Below, in pieces: positions 52,336-63,450 of a stretch of DNA of 64,000 bases (position 1 is its first letter; each line of letters begins with the position of its first letter). Location of the stretch: assembly GCA_002007465.1 (NCBI GenBank), contig LNAC01000109.1, forward strand, positions 358,037-422,036, read 5' to 3'. Made by a program: the position numbers and the translations under genes. The notes under the pieces were generated by a model that did no database searches, was not told the DNA's origin, and saw nothing but the letters and a program-made list of their open reading frames with translations. This DNA is from Ailurus styani. Lineage: Eukaryota > Chordata > Mammalia > Carnivora > Ailuridae.

Positions 52336-54465
52336 CCCTCCTAGGTGAGTGTGTCTCTAATCTGGTACTTTTTTCTCCCTCCCTGCCTCTTCTTCTCCCT
52401 TACCCTTGCTGGGGAGAACATTTCTATGGTTTGCTGGTGGCAGAACAATTGGTAAGCCCGTACTATTTTCAGCTGCTGGGTACATGTGAGCCATGAGCTG
52501 GAGTGTTTGCAGATTCAGCTGTACTGGATTTTCCCTTTCTCTCAACTCCTTTGGCATTTAAAATCTGCACTGCCCAAATTGGGGCTTGATTGTACATTCT
52601 CTCATATTGTTTCATGGAATTAATCTCGCTCCATGACTCAACGGTTAACTCCTTGATGGCGGAAACACCGGCTGTTAGTCCTGCGGCTTTTTGCAATCCC
52701 CTCTGAGTCAAACTCAGTGTTGGCAGTGTTCGCTGGACACTTCAACCATTGTATCTTGAGTGCGAATAAATCTGTGGTTTATAGCACAGAGGGAGGTTTC
52801 GGCGTGATCACAGAATTTGGGTGGAGCCTGGAGGGAACAGTTGGCGGTTTCCAGATAGGGAAATCAGGAGAGAATGTTCCAGACAGAGGAAAAGGGAATA
52901 CACAAACGTGTGGAGTTGTGAACAGGCATGGTGGGGATGGGGAACCCACAACGAGAGTCCAGGTGGCAGGGGAGCTCTGGTCTGAAATGAGTTGGGAAGA
53001 CTAGATCAAAGCCCCTTCTGAAGAATCGGGCCCCTATGACACGTGAGTGATCAGGCGGGCCAGAAGCACAGTGCGCCTGACTGAATTTCCCAGCTTTACT
53101 ATCATTCAGATTAAAGCATGGTGTCTTCTCAGACTCCGTTACATGAATCCCAGGGCAAGAATTAACCTTGGGCTACTCCCTTTGGCCATCATTAGGGGAC
53201 TGGGGTCATGGAACTTTTATCTCGAGCGCCCAATTTGTTGGAGGAAGAAGTTCCTTAACATGGACGAAGAACGCATCCCATATATAGCACCCTGATCTTG
53301 AATTTGCTACACTTGATGAAAAAGTTTGGCTCTCCTTCAGTGTTTGGAAATGAAGACACAGAAGATCCTGAGTTCTTACTGCTCCCCAGTGGGTCCAAAC
53401 AGCTCTAGACGCCAGTTTTTGGCAGTGATGGAAGCAATTCATTAAAGAGAAGCTCCTCGCTTTCCAAACCACTAAAATTGAAACCCATTCCATGTTGTAG
53501 AATTATGAAGAACTTTCTGCCCCTAGGATATAGCTGTGGTCTTTTCTCCTTTAGGCAGGTCCCAGAGCATCTCTTCTTATGGAATAGCCTGGTACCTTTG
53601 TCTTAGAAAGCTGAGTGAGGAGCAGAACCCGTGATCTTGACTTCTGTGGTCTCCTCTCTCTGGTACCTAGTTTTGTAAATGCAAGGATGACTAAGTGCCT
53701 GCCTGTCTTGAAAAAAACACGAGACTGCTCCCGTGAAAGCTTCTCGATTACTTGATCTTGAGTTATTGAAAAAAAGGTCTGCTGACAAGGAGATGCTGAA
53801 GTCAACCTTCAGTAATTAATGTAACCTTTTGGTTTGGAAAGCCCATCAGAGTGCTCAGAGATCTTTGAATGCCGTAATCTCATTTCATCCTAGAACAATC
53901 TGGGATGGGAAATGGGGAGGCTCGTGTCCACGTTCTGTAGATAAGGTGGTCTCAGAATTGTTTGTCATCTTGCAGATCAATTGTTCCATCACTTCCCTTT
54001 TTTAATTTGAATCAAAATTAGCTCAAAAGCTAACTAAATGCCCCCAAATGTCCCTACTGGCAAAATCAGTGCAAGAGCCCAGCCGGGCTTCCTGCCCCCA
54101 CTTCTGGGCCCTGCACCCAGAGCACTGCCCCCTTGTCAGTGTCTCAAGAGTTGGAAGTCAGTACAGGATGGAGGACCCCGGTTCCTGTGGTACACAGCGG
54201 CACAGGGAAGTGGGAGGGGGGAAGGACGGCAACACAGCAGCCAGCCGCCGAGTTAGAATAAAAATCAAAAATGAAATAAGAGAAGTGACAGCAGAAAACA
54301 TAATGAAGTATATAAACCAGGAGAAAGCAGTGCAATGGGTAATAAAAAGTGAAATAGGGCGGAGGGGGCCGTGGATTGCAGGCACATCTATCACCGAAGG
54401 GTTGAGTGGAGGAGACAGAGAGGGAGGCCTGAGGAACCAACAGGAACCTCCTTGTAGAACTCATT
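52336..54465. other. Mostly unique sequence with weak old-repeat pieces
   Basis: A segment at 52855-53040 ('gagaatgttccagacagagg' then 'aatacacaaacgtgtggagt') resembles an ancient LINE-derived repeat (cattccaggcagagggaacagcatgtgcaaagg). A MIR-like piece lies at 53850-53960 ('tgccgtaatctcatttcatc'). No gene is supported. The 139-codon frame at 54048-54467 has no recognised domain. Confidence 0.4.
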
Positions 54466-54689
54466 AAAGGAGCTTGGGGGGGGGGGCTGAGTGGGTTAAG
54501 CATCTGCCTTCAGCTCAGGTCATGATCCCAGGGTCCTGGGATGGAGCCCCACATGGGGCCCCCTGCTCCGGGGGAAGTCTTCTTCTCCCTATTCCACTCC
54601 CCTTGCTTGTGTCCCCCCTCTTTCTGTGTCTCTCTGTGTCTCTGTCAAATAAATAAATAAAATCTTATTAAAAAAAAAAAAAGGAGCTT
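54466..54689 (+). mobile_element. CAN-SINE with damaged head and target-site duplication
   Basis: After the duplication AAAGGAGCTT (54466-54475), a run of eleven Gs joins directly to 'ctgagtgggttaagcatctg', so the 'cgcctgggtggctcag' part of the head is lost. The tail is 'caaataaataaataaaatct'. The second AAAGGAGCTT is at 54680-54689. Confidence 0.95.
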
Positions 54690-56094
54690 CCAAGTGCTCA
54701 CTGACTCTGGTTCAAGGGTTGGTCTGGGGGCCTTTCTGCTGTTCTCACAAAGCTCTTTGCACCCTCAGACCTGGGCCTAACACCCCATTCCAGACTAAGG
54801 GTTGTGTAGACACAACTCAATGTCAAAGTTCGTGCCAATGCATCTGAGCTCGATGCGCCTCCCAGGCAGTCGGACCTCATGGTGCCTCCCACCCCCGGGA
54901 CCTACCTGGAACCCCAGGCATTTCCTGTGACATTCATAAGCACCAGCAACACCGGGCTCGAATTTCCAGAATGCCTGGAGTTTGGTACCACACGGAGTTC
55001 AACCAAAGGGCCATTTTTCCATAGTTATTTTTAATGGTTTTTTGGGGGAAATAATCTTTAACCGGGAGACAAAGAGCTGGCACATAAATCTTCCTAAGCA
55101 AACCCGTGTAAAGTACTGATACACTTTATAAGCTGTAAACTAGGCTTTTATTAGCCATTTATGAGCCATTTTTTATGATGCAAGTTTAATATTAAACTAT
55201 AAAGTTCACAGTGCACTTATAAAGACAGATAGACTCATTCACTTTATAATTCTTGACTTGGATGCTTGGCAAAAGCTGAGCGTATCATGTCATTTCAGCA
55301 GACTGGCCCAGTTGGGACTCTGAAAACTGGTGTAGGATTAGGTCTGGGAATTGACAGGCACTGGGGTATACTGTAGGCAGGAGTGGGAGGGAACAATCAA
55401 CGGCAGCCATAAAAATAAATGCGCAAACTGGGAGGTAATTTTTCTTCTGACTTTTCTGGAGCATGGGGTCTTTATAGCCATTTAGGAAAGGACTATTCTC
55501 TAGAGTAGCAATTCTTTTTTAGAGCAGCGACAATATATTGCCACACCCTACCTTCTTCCTAATAGATCATTGTGGCTGGTACTTTGTTATTCGATGTGAT
55601 GAAAATTAAGTTTGTTTGGAGAGCTCAAGGCCATGTAACTGAAATAATAGGAGATAACTGGGAGTGGGATCCATTTAGGCTTGCAAATTCTATTTTTCCT
55701 AGGAAAGAAATACTTGGCATGTGGAAAGCGGATGGCCCTTCGTGGGCCTTATGGTGAATATATGAATTATCAGCGGAGGATTATTCTAATCACAAGCTGC
55801 ATGCCGTATGAACTCTCAAGGTTTCTGTCTTTGAACCACACTTTGGAATACTAAAAGTTTTTGGGGGGTTTTGTTTTCGAAAGGACCGAAGACTCAAAGT
55901 AACATCAAATGAAACCAGTAATAACAACACTTGCACTGTTAGAGAACCATGCTATCCTGTCGGGCTGGAAAAGCAGCCACAGTAGCCACCATACACTTGG
56001 TGGCCCTTCCCCCCTCGGTGACTCTGTGACTAGAGTTGATTCCTCCAGCCTCTCTCTGGAGGCCAAGTCCTCACACCTTCCAGGGCCCCTGTGA
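54690..56094. other. Repeat-free sequence, possible conserved element at 55010-55260
   Basis: No interspersed repeat is recognised over 1.4 kb. The AT-rich part 55010-55260 holds a 16-bp perfect palindrome and repeated 'actttataa' strings, listed separately. No gene is supported. Confidence 0.4.
55183..55198. promoter_or_regulatory. 16-bp perfect palindrome AGTTTAATATTAAACT
   Basis: A perfect inverted repeat without spacer, built of two TTTAAT homeobox-like half-sites. The strings 'cactttataa' (55125 and 55238 regions) and 'cacttataaag' (55214 region) lie within 65 bp on either side. Confidence 0.4.
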
Positions 56095-56172
56095 TCTTTT
56101 TCATCAATTAATTGGTTCATTCTTGAGCCTCTAATATGCACCGGATTCTTTTCTAGGCACTGAGACTCTATT
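56095..56172 (+). repeat. L2-like fragment
   Basis: The blocks 'aattggttcattcttgagcc' followed by 'tctaatatgcaccggattct' and 'tttctaggcactgaga' resemble the L2 3' end (tattgagcacctactatgtgccaggcac, then ttctaggcactgggga). Confidence 0.5.
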
Positions 56173-56399
56173 GAGGGACTTCAATTTTGTCTTCATCAAC
56201 CATTTACTCAACCATTTATTCAACTTCTACTCCTAAGAGGGTGTGCTTGGCTCTGCCCAGTGTCCAACTGCCCCACTAGCTCCATCTTCCCTCTGAAAGA
56301 TTACTATCATGGTCACTTGTGGGAAAACAAAATCATTTCTTATAGGAATATGGCAGCATGCTCAGACTTCTCTTGGTGGATGGCCCTCAGAACTGGACT

Positions 56400-57755
56400 C
56401 TGGTCTGTACTGGTTCTCTCCAGCTCTAAGGAGCTCTGAGGACCACTGTCATCCCTGCCATCTCTGGAAATCCAAGCTTCCCTGACATTCATCAGCTCCT
56501 GGCTCTTATTTCCAGTTTACCCTACACTACTCAATCCCACCCATTTCCCCAGGCTTCCCAAACCTTTCTGAAGAATTCTCTGGAACCACATTCAAGCAGA
56601 GGCTGTGATCTCCCCTATCCTGCAGGGTAGACTCTGTCTCCCTTTCCCTGCATTGCCACCTCCACACCATTTCTGCTGGGAAGATCTTGAAATCTGATCA
56701 GAGTCCTTCCAGCCAAGCTCTACTCACTACCTCCATCCCCCAGTCTCTCTTGGTCAGTGATTCACGAAGATCTGATTCCTCTCATCTCTATCCTTGCCCT
56801 CATTATCGGGCCCTCAATTTGCCCCTGGATGCCGGGTGATCTAACTACTTGGAATTTGGGGATCTGATTTTTCTCACCCACAATGACCCTTTCCTTACCA
56901 CACTGGGGCTACTGTCCTCTGTGTTTATTTCTTCTTCAGTAACAACACACCACCTCGGAAATCTCAGTTTCAAGCATCCTTCCCTCTGAACGCCACTTCC
57001 TATCTTCCACTTCATTTGGTTTACTCATTCCGGTAACTATTGCATTGAGAATGCCAATTCAAGAATTTTAAAACTCCTTCATTCCCCTAACTCTCTGCTC
57101 CCTGGAAACTTCACTTCTCTACCAACCAAGCCTACATTCTAAATCTGGCAAATACCCTTACACTTCTTACCTGGTTTTGTCTCTTTGTTAGACTTCAGTG
57201 AACTCCATACTTGGTTAGCCCAGTGATCTTCGTCCTCCTCATTTGCTCTTGAGCCCTGGGGGTAAAATCGCTCTCCAGCTACCAAACCATTATTTTTGCT
57301 CTCCTATATGGTGAAAGTTATTAAAATATCTGTGTTTTATATCATCTTAACTGTCCTCATTCACTCCATTGAAATCATCATTGTCAATGTTCCCATTGAC
57401 ACCCACATTGCCAAGTCCAGTGGCTGCTTTTTTGTCCCCATGTACTTAATTCCTCAGAAGACTTTGCTACTGATGACCCTTTCCTCCTCCTTGGTATACC
57501 TTCTTTTCTTGGCTGGTGTAATTCTATTGGTTTTCTTCCTATTTCTTGGGCCATTATTCTCACTCTCCTAAAACTTAAATTACCCAAGGTTTTGCCCTAA
57601 GACCTACACTAAATCTATAATCATTCCTTTTATCATCTCATCCAATTTCATAGCTATAAATATTATCTGCTGGCACATGACTGTATCCCATATTGATTTG
57701 TTCACTCTCAAGTTCTCCAAAGAACATCAGTCATGCAACTGTCTTATGTATTCAT
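56400..57755 (+). repeat. Ancient CR1/L2-clade LINE coding region, probable
   Basis: Long pyrimidine-rich sequence. Its 57550-57720 part (including 'catctcatccaatttcatag ctataaatattatc') lines up with a mammalian ancient repeat (gatctcatccagtcccatggctttaaatacc). Its translation carries the YADD box of CR1/L2-type reverse transcriptases. In this copy the catalytic motif is no longer readable, and stops are frequent, so nothing is expressed. The left boundary is uncertain. Confidence 0.4.
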
Positions 57756-57756
57756 T

Positions 57757-58125
57757 AAGATGTCACCTTACACCAGTTAGAATGGCTAAAATTTACAAGA
57801 CAGGGAATAACAAATGTTGGTGAGAATGTGGAAAAGGGGGAGACTTCTTACACTGTTGGTGGGAATGCAAGCTGGTACAGTCACTCTGGAAAACAGTATG
57901 GAAGTTCCTCAAGATGTTAAAAATAGAGCTACCCTATGACCCAGCGATTGCACTATTGGATATTTACCCCAGAGATAAAGATGTAGTGGAAGAAAGGGGT
58001 ACATGCACCCCAAAGTTCATAGCATCAGTGTTCATAATAACCAGACTGTGGAAGGAGCTGAGATGTCCTTCAACAGATGAATGGATAAAGAAGATGTGGT
58101 TCATATATACAATGAAATATTACTG
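57757..58125 (+). mobile_element. LINE-1 ORF2 fragment, truncated at both ends
   Basis: Matches ORF2 DNA in order: 'ccttacaccagttagaatgg', 'ctgttggtgggaatgcaagc', 'ctaccctatgacccagcgat' and 'ggataaagaagatgtggttc'. The 57914-58126 frame encodes [20 protein letters not shown] and DEWIKKMWFIYTMKYY. It stops before the 3' UTR, and there is no poly(A) or duplication, so the 3' end has been lost. Confidence 0.88.
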
Positions 58126-58985
58126 AAATTTGTGTTTGTGCTTAATTCTCTGAAATTTGAGCACATGTGTTTGTCCATGTATCCACTGCCACAGTCAAGA
58201 GTAGCTGTACTATTTTACATTCCCACAGCAATGTCTGCATTTTCCTGTTTGTCCACATCTGTACAAACATTTGGTGTTGTCACTATTTTTATTTTATTTT
58301 AACTATTCTTATAGATGTATGTTGATAGCTAATCATGCTGTTAGTTTGCATTGCCCTAATGGGTAATTATATAGGACTCATTTTCATGTATTTACTTACC
58401 ATCTTTGGTGAAATGTCTGTTCACTTCGTTTGTCCATTTTCTAATTGCACTGTTGGAGATTTTTGAGTTTTGAGAGTTTTTTATTGTAACCCGTTTTTAG
58501 ATATATGGTTAGAAAATATTTACTTCTTGGGGTTCCTGGGTGGCTCAGCCTGTTAAGCGCCTGCCTTTGGCTCAGGTCATGATCTCAGGATACTATGTTG
58601 GAGCCTGACATCAGGCTCCCTGCTCAGCAGAGAGCCTGCTTCTCCCTCTCCCACTGCAGCTCCCCCTGCTTGTGCTGTCTTGATCTCTCTTGCTCTATCT
58701 TTCAAATAAATAGATAAAATTTAAAAAAAAAAGCAAATATTTTCTCCCAGGCTGTAGCTTGTCTTTTTATCCTCTTAAGAGGATCTTTTGCAGGGCTGAA
58801 AGTTTTAATTTTATGAAGTCCAATTTATTATTATTTTTCCTTTTATGGATCACGCTTTTGGTGTCAAGTCTGAGAACTTTTTGCCTACCCTTAGATCCCT
58901 AAAATTTCCTTTTATGGTTTTTTTATAAAAGTTTTATAATTTTGAATTTAAGCCGAAGATTCCATTTTATTTAATTTTTGTATTA
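58126..58985 (-). mobile_element. Old LINE-1, split by a CAN-SINE
   Basis: The plus-strand text 'acattcccacagcaatgtct' and 'tggtgaaatgtctgttcact' comes before the SINE. After it come 'tattttctcccaggctgtag cttgtctttttatcctc' and 'tttaattttatgaagtccaa'. Together they are the complement of an L1M-type ORF2 C-terminus. The SINE (58529-58734) separates 58126-58528 from 58735-58985. Confidence 0.85.
58529..58734 (+). mobile_element. CAN-SINE inserted in an old LINE-1
   Basis: Head 'ggggttcctgggtggctcag', intact body, and the tail 'caaataaatagataaaattt'. The host L1 text 'aaatatttacttcttgg' (left) and 'aaatattttctcccagg' (right) is the likely decayed duplication. Confidence 0.95.
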
Positions 58986-60057
58986 TAAAATGCAGTTTTG
59001 AGTAATATTTGTTGACAGAGTAATTAAATGAAACAGTAACGCATAGAACACTGAAAACCATCATATAGCTCAACCAAACTTAGCAAGTTATACTTCAACA
59101 ATCATGCTTTAATTTTTACATCAGTAATGAATCTTGAGTAAAGTAGGATGCATCAGCCTTGAATTTGACTTAAGACTTGACATAATGCTTGTGTAAATTT
59201 TAGGCATTTGGGCGTTAGGCTCATTGAGTATAAGTGCTTCATAGAAGGAGATTCCCTCTTCGATAGGGGAAGTATTAGCAAGCAAATATTCTTTTGTATT
59301 TTAGTAGTATAGGGTCAGGGTGGTTCTTTTTGTCACTAGGTAGCATTTGTAATCATAAAGGATGCTTCAAAGCCGAGGAATAAGTCCCATAAGTAGAGTC
59401 CTGTTCACGATGAAGAAATATCCCATGAGCCAGAAACATGAGACTCACTGGGAATGCCCATCACTCCTATACTTCCAAACTGAAAGATATGATAGACATT
59501 GAATTATATCCTAGGAAAAATATAATGAAAAAATTAGAGTTTGAGCTAAGTTTCTAAGGTCAGCCTTTTTCTACTTTCCCTGTTTTCAGTGTCTGATTTC
59601 TCCCAATTATAGACAAGGTAGAAGAGATGGAAGGTGAACTCTTCTGAAGCTGTCCAATAACTATTCTGGGGCTCCAGCCTCTTGTTACTCTGCATCTAGT
59701 AAGAATGTTAATGCAATGTTCTTCCCAAGAGTGGGATCTGCTACAAAGCCAAGGTGCCACAATGTGTTTGATACGGATATCAGATAACACACTCGGTTGG
59801 GGCTGGGCTCTTAGATTCAGAGATTTGGCAGAGATGAATCATACAAGACAACTATTTCCAAGGGCATCAGAGTTTACGAAGGAGAGAGACATGTACACTC
59901 ATTTCTCAAATACTAGGCAGATTCTGATGATTGTCATAATCAGAATGATATAACCAGAGCAAAATACTTGAGAAATATTGACATTGGTGTTAGATTCTTT
60001 AATTTCAATAAATTGTATCTAGTCTCCAAACAATTCTATTTAGACCTGCTTGATTTT
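58986..60057. other. Unannotated AT-rich sequence
   Basis: No recognised repeat or gene. The longest frames (82 and 76 codons near 59560-59953) are on opposite strands and overlap. Confidence 0.4.
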
Positions 60058-62335
60058 CAAAAACAGCCTTATTAAGATATAATTTAGATATCATACAATT
60101 CATTGATTTTGAGTACACAATTGAGTCATTTTATTATATTCAAAGTTTTGTGCAACCATCACCAAAACTCAATTTTAGAACTTTTTAATCTTCTCCAGAA
60201 AAAAAACCCTAAACTCCTTTGCCATCTCTCTCATTTTTACCCCAAGTCTCCCAGCCCCTGGCAACCTCTAATCTATTTCCTGTCTGTATAGACTTGCTTA
60301 CTCTGGAAATTTTATATGAATGCAATCATAAAATGTGTGGATTTTTTGTGACTGCTTTTTTTCACTTAGCATAGCGTCCTCAAGGTTCATCCATGTTGTA
60401 GCAGGTGTCAGTCCTTCATTCCTTGGTATGGCCAAATAATATTCCATTGGATAGACCACATTTTGCATATCTGTTCATCAAATGATGGACATTTGGGTTG
60501 TTTGCTCTCTTGACTATTGTGAATAATGCATGCACATGTAATTATATGGACATATATTTTTGTTTGAGTGTGTACCTGGGAGTGGTCTTATGGTAACACT
60601 ATGCTTGCATTTTTGAGAAACTGCCAGACTGTTTTCTAATGTCTGCATTTTTTACATTCCCACCAGCAGTTTTTCCTCAAACAGTCGCACCACATTCTCA
60701 CCAACACTTGTTATTATCTGTGTTTTTGATGATAGCCAGCCTAGTGGGTATGGATTAGTATCTCATTATAGTTTTGATTTGCATTTCCTTGAAGGTGAAT
60801 GCCTATTACCTATCTTTTCATGCACTTATTATTTTTGTCTCTTCTTTGAAACAAATGTTTATTCAAGTTTTGGCCTGTTTTTCAGTTGGGTTCTTGTTTC
60901 ATTATTATTGAATTGAAGCAATTCTTTATATGTTCCAGATAAATTCCTTATCAGATATACAATTTGCAAATAGTTCTCACACTGACGATTATCTTTTCAC
61001 TTTCTAGATGATATCCTTTGTCGCATATAAGTTTTAATTCTGATGATATCCCACTTGATTGTGTTTTATAATTATTTCAGTAAGTTCAATGTGTGAAGAT
61101 TTTGTTGAGGATTTTCACATCTAAGTTCATGGTGGATATTGGTCAGTGATTTTCTTTTCATGTACTGTTACTGTCTGGTTTTGGTATCCGGGTATCATGC
61201 TGACCTCACAGATTACATTACAAGTACTCCCTGCTCTTCTATTTTTTGAAAGAGTTTGTGAAGGATTGGTGTTAATTCTTCTTTTAACATTTGGTAGAAT
61301 CCACCAGGGAATTTGGACTTTCTTTGTGGGAAGTTGTTTAATTACTCACTTCTCTTTATTCATTCTAAGACTGTTAAAATTTTCTTTTTTCTTGAGTTAG
61401 TTGTGTTAGTTTGTGTCTTTCTGGGCATCCCCTCATTTCATCTAGGCATACACAAATTCACATTTTATTTCTGTAAGGTAAGTAGTTATGACTCCTCCTT
61501 CACTCCTGACTTTTGTCTTCTCGCTTTTGTCTTGGTCACTCTAGGTAAAGCCTTTAATTTTGTTGATCTTTTAAGAATCAACTTTAGGTTTTGTTTATTT
61601 TCTCTTTGGTTTTCTATTTTCCATTTAAAATTTTTCCATTCCTCCCTTACTATTTCCTTCTTTCTGCCTTCTTTGGGTTTTGTTTCATCTCCCACCCCCT
61701 TTTCTTTTTGGCCAGTGTCATAGTTTAGATCAGGTTCTCAATTTGAGATTTTTAGTGCTTTGCAATGTGTACATTTATAGCTCCACATCTCCTAATTAAG
61801 CACTGTTTTGGCTTCATCCAATAAATATTGGTATGTTGTGTCTTCATTTTCATTCACCTCAAAGTATTCTGTGATTTCTTCTTTAACCCAGGTAGTGTTG
61901 TTTCATTTCCACATATTTCTAAACTGCCCTGAATTCTTTAGATTATTAATTTCTAATTGATTTTGATTGGAGAATATACTTTAAACAATTTCAACCCTTC
62001 TAAGTGGATTGAGGTTTGATTTATGGCTCAGCATATGTCTATATTGGAACATGTTCCATGTACACTTAAGAAGAATGTATATTTTGCTGTTGATGGTTAG
62101 AATGTTCTCCATATGTCTATTAGGTCTAGTTGGCTTCTTGTGTTGCTCAAGTCTTTCTAATTTTACATTGATCTTCTGCCTAGTTGTTATAACCAATGGG
62201 AAATGATCATTATAAATACATATGTAACTAACAACTGAGCCCCAAAACACATGAAGCAAAACTGAGAGTTGGAGAGGTAGACAATTCAACATAAAAGTTA
62301 GAGACTTTAATATTCCCATTTTCCCATTGATTTGT
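60058..62335 (-). mobile_element. Old LINE-1, 2.3 kb, 5'-inverted and internally deleted
   Basis: On the plus strand the 3' UTR complement comes first (60058-60600), then the ORF2 C-terminus ('cattcccaccagcagttttt', 'gatttgcatttccttgaagg'). The reverse-transcriptase region follows ('tttttgaaagagtttgtgaa', 'tttctttgtgggaagttgtt', up to 'atcttctgcctagttgtt', about 62188). Near 61040 the text jumps from the C-terminus to 'tatcccacttgattgtg' in the reverse-transcriptase region, an internal deletion. From about 62189 to 62335 the sequence is L1 on the opposite (plus) strand, from the endonuclease/reverse-transcriptase linker ('aacaactgagccccaaaaca', 'tagacaattcaacataaaag'). Its outer end is contiguous in L1 order with the start of the minus part, again a twin-priming structure. 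There are many stops, so it is dead. Confidence 0.85.
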
Positions 62336-62374
62336 TTTACTAACCCAATATCTGGGACCTCTCAAAGACTAATT

Positions 62375-62610
62375 CTGTTACCTGCTTTCCCCACCCCCAG
62401 TGTATAGGTCACACTTTCCTTTTTCTTTGCAAGTTTCATAATTTTGTTGTTGTCGAACACTGGACACTTTAAATAATATAGCAACTTTAGATACATATAT
62501 CCCAAACTACTCTTCAGGGTTTGTTTACTTTTGTTCTTTGTGTGTTTATTTGTTTTTATGACATGACTGGACTATTTCAGTGAAATCTAGTCTGCCTTCA
62601 GTGTACAACC
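62375..62610 (-). repeat. LINE-like fragment (uncertain)
   Basis: The strings 'ggtcacactttcctttttct ttgcaagtttcataattttg', 'gaacactggacactttaaat' and 'cttcagggtttgtttacttt' resemble a common ancient mammalian repeat (tttctttgcatgcctcataattttttgttgaaaactggac). I recall it as L1-related but cannot assign it firmly. Confidence 0.4.
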
Positions 62611-62939
62611 TTTGAGCTAGTCTCAGTTACTAAAAATTTGTTAAATAAGTGAATGCATAAAATAGGTTTTTAAATTTCTCATTTTTAATCACTTTTTAGG
62701 AGAAATATCTCTTCTAGATGGCATAAATTTTATTTTTACCCAAGTTGGAGAATTTTTTTGTTTAATATAAATTAAATGTTATTTTGAAGAGAGAGAGAAT
62801 CTGTGTGTGCAAGTAAGAGATCAAATAAATGACACCAGTATGTCCTGTTCCACTTCTAAGAGCATCTGTCTTCCATTTAACATTAAGTTTTCATTAAACA
62901 TTTCCTTTCCTCAAGGTGCACGTGGTTCAGCTTTTTTCA

Positions 62940-63170
62940 ATGCATTATACCACCAGATGGAAAACCTGCTTTAAATTCTGTCTCTCGAATTCACTGTGTG
63001 CCTGGGGCACTAGTTGATTTATCAGCAACATAGGCATAATAATATTTTCCCTTCCTGCCTTAAAAGAATTTTAGGTGTTAAAAATGATGTCATAAGTGTA
63101 TTTTGAAAGCGTTACAAAGATGTCCCCTGGTGAGGCACTGTTGCTGCTATTATTATTAATTAGGAAGGGT
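62940..63170 (+). repeat. MIR SINE remnant
   Basis: The blocks 'aattctgtctctcgaattca', 'cctggggcactagttgattt', 'aacataggcataataatatt', 'aagaattttaggtgttaaaa' and 'gaggcactgttgctgctatt' then 'attattaatta' follow MIR order to its 3' end (gctattattatta). Confidence 0.7.
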
Positions 63171-63354
63171 TAGATGTTAAAATGGTGGTAATCATGCTCC
63201 TGGATCCTAATGTAAACAAATACATTTTGGAGAAAATATCTGTCAGGAAAGATCATGACTTCCATCTATAATTTGAATTCATGCCCATGCCTCTCCAGGG
63301 CCTAAATAAGCCATCCTTTAGGTATTATAGTTTTCTGCAACTTGGATGCAAGAA

Positions 63355-63450
63355 AGTGTAGTGGAAGAACACATGCTTTGAAACTAATTTGAAACTAAAT
63401 CTCAATGCTCCCAATTTCTTCTGTCTAATCTTTCCCAAATCTGCTTAATG
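63355..63450 (+). repeat. MIR 5' portion
   Basis: The string 'gtagtggaagaacacatgct ttgaaactaatttgaaac' is followed by 'taaatctcaatgctcccaat' and resembles the MIR head (gtggaaagagcatgggctttgaatcagacagacc). Confidence 0.5.

Noticed and set aside
57757..58985. Third twin-primed L1 (plus piece followed by minus piece)
   Set aside because: Plus then minus is the wrong order for twin priming in either orientation and the two parts differ in age, so they are separate insertions.
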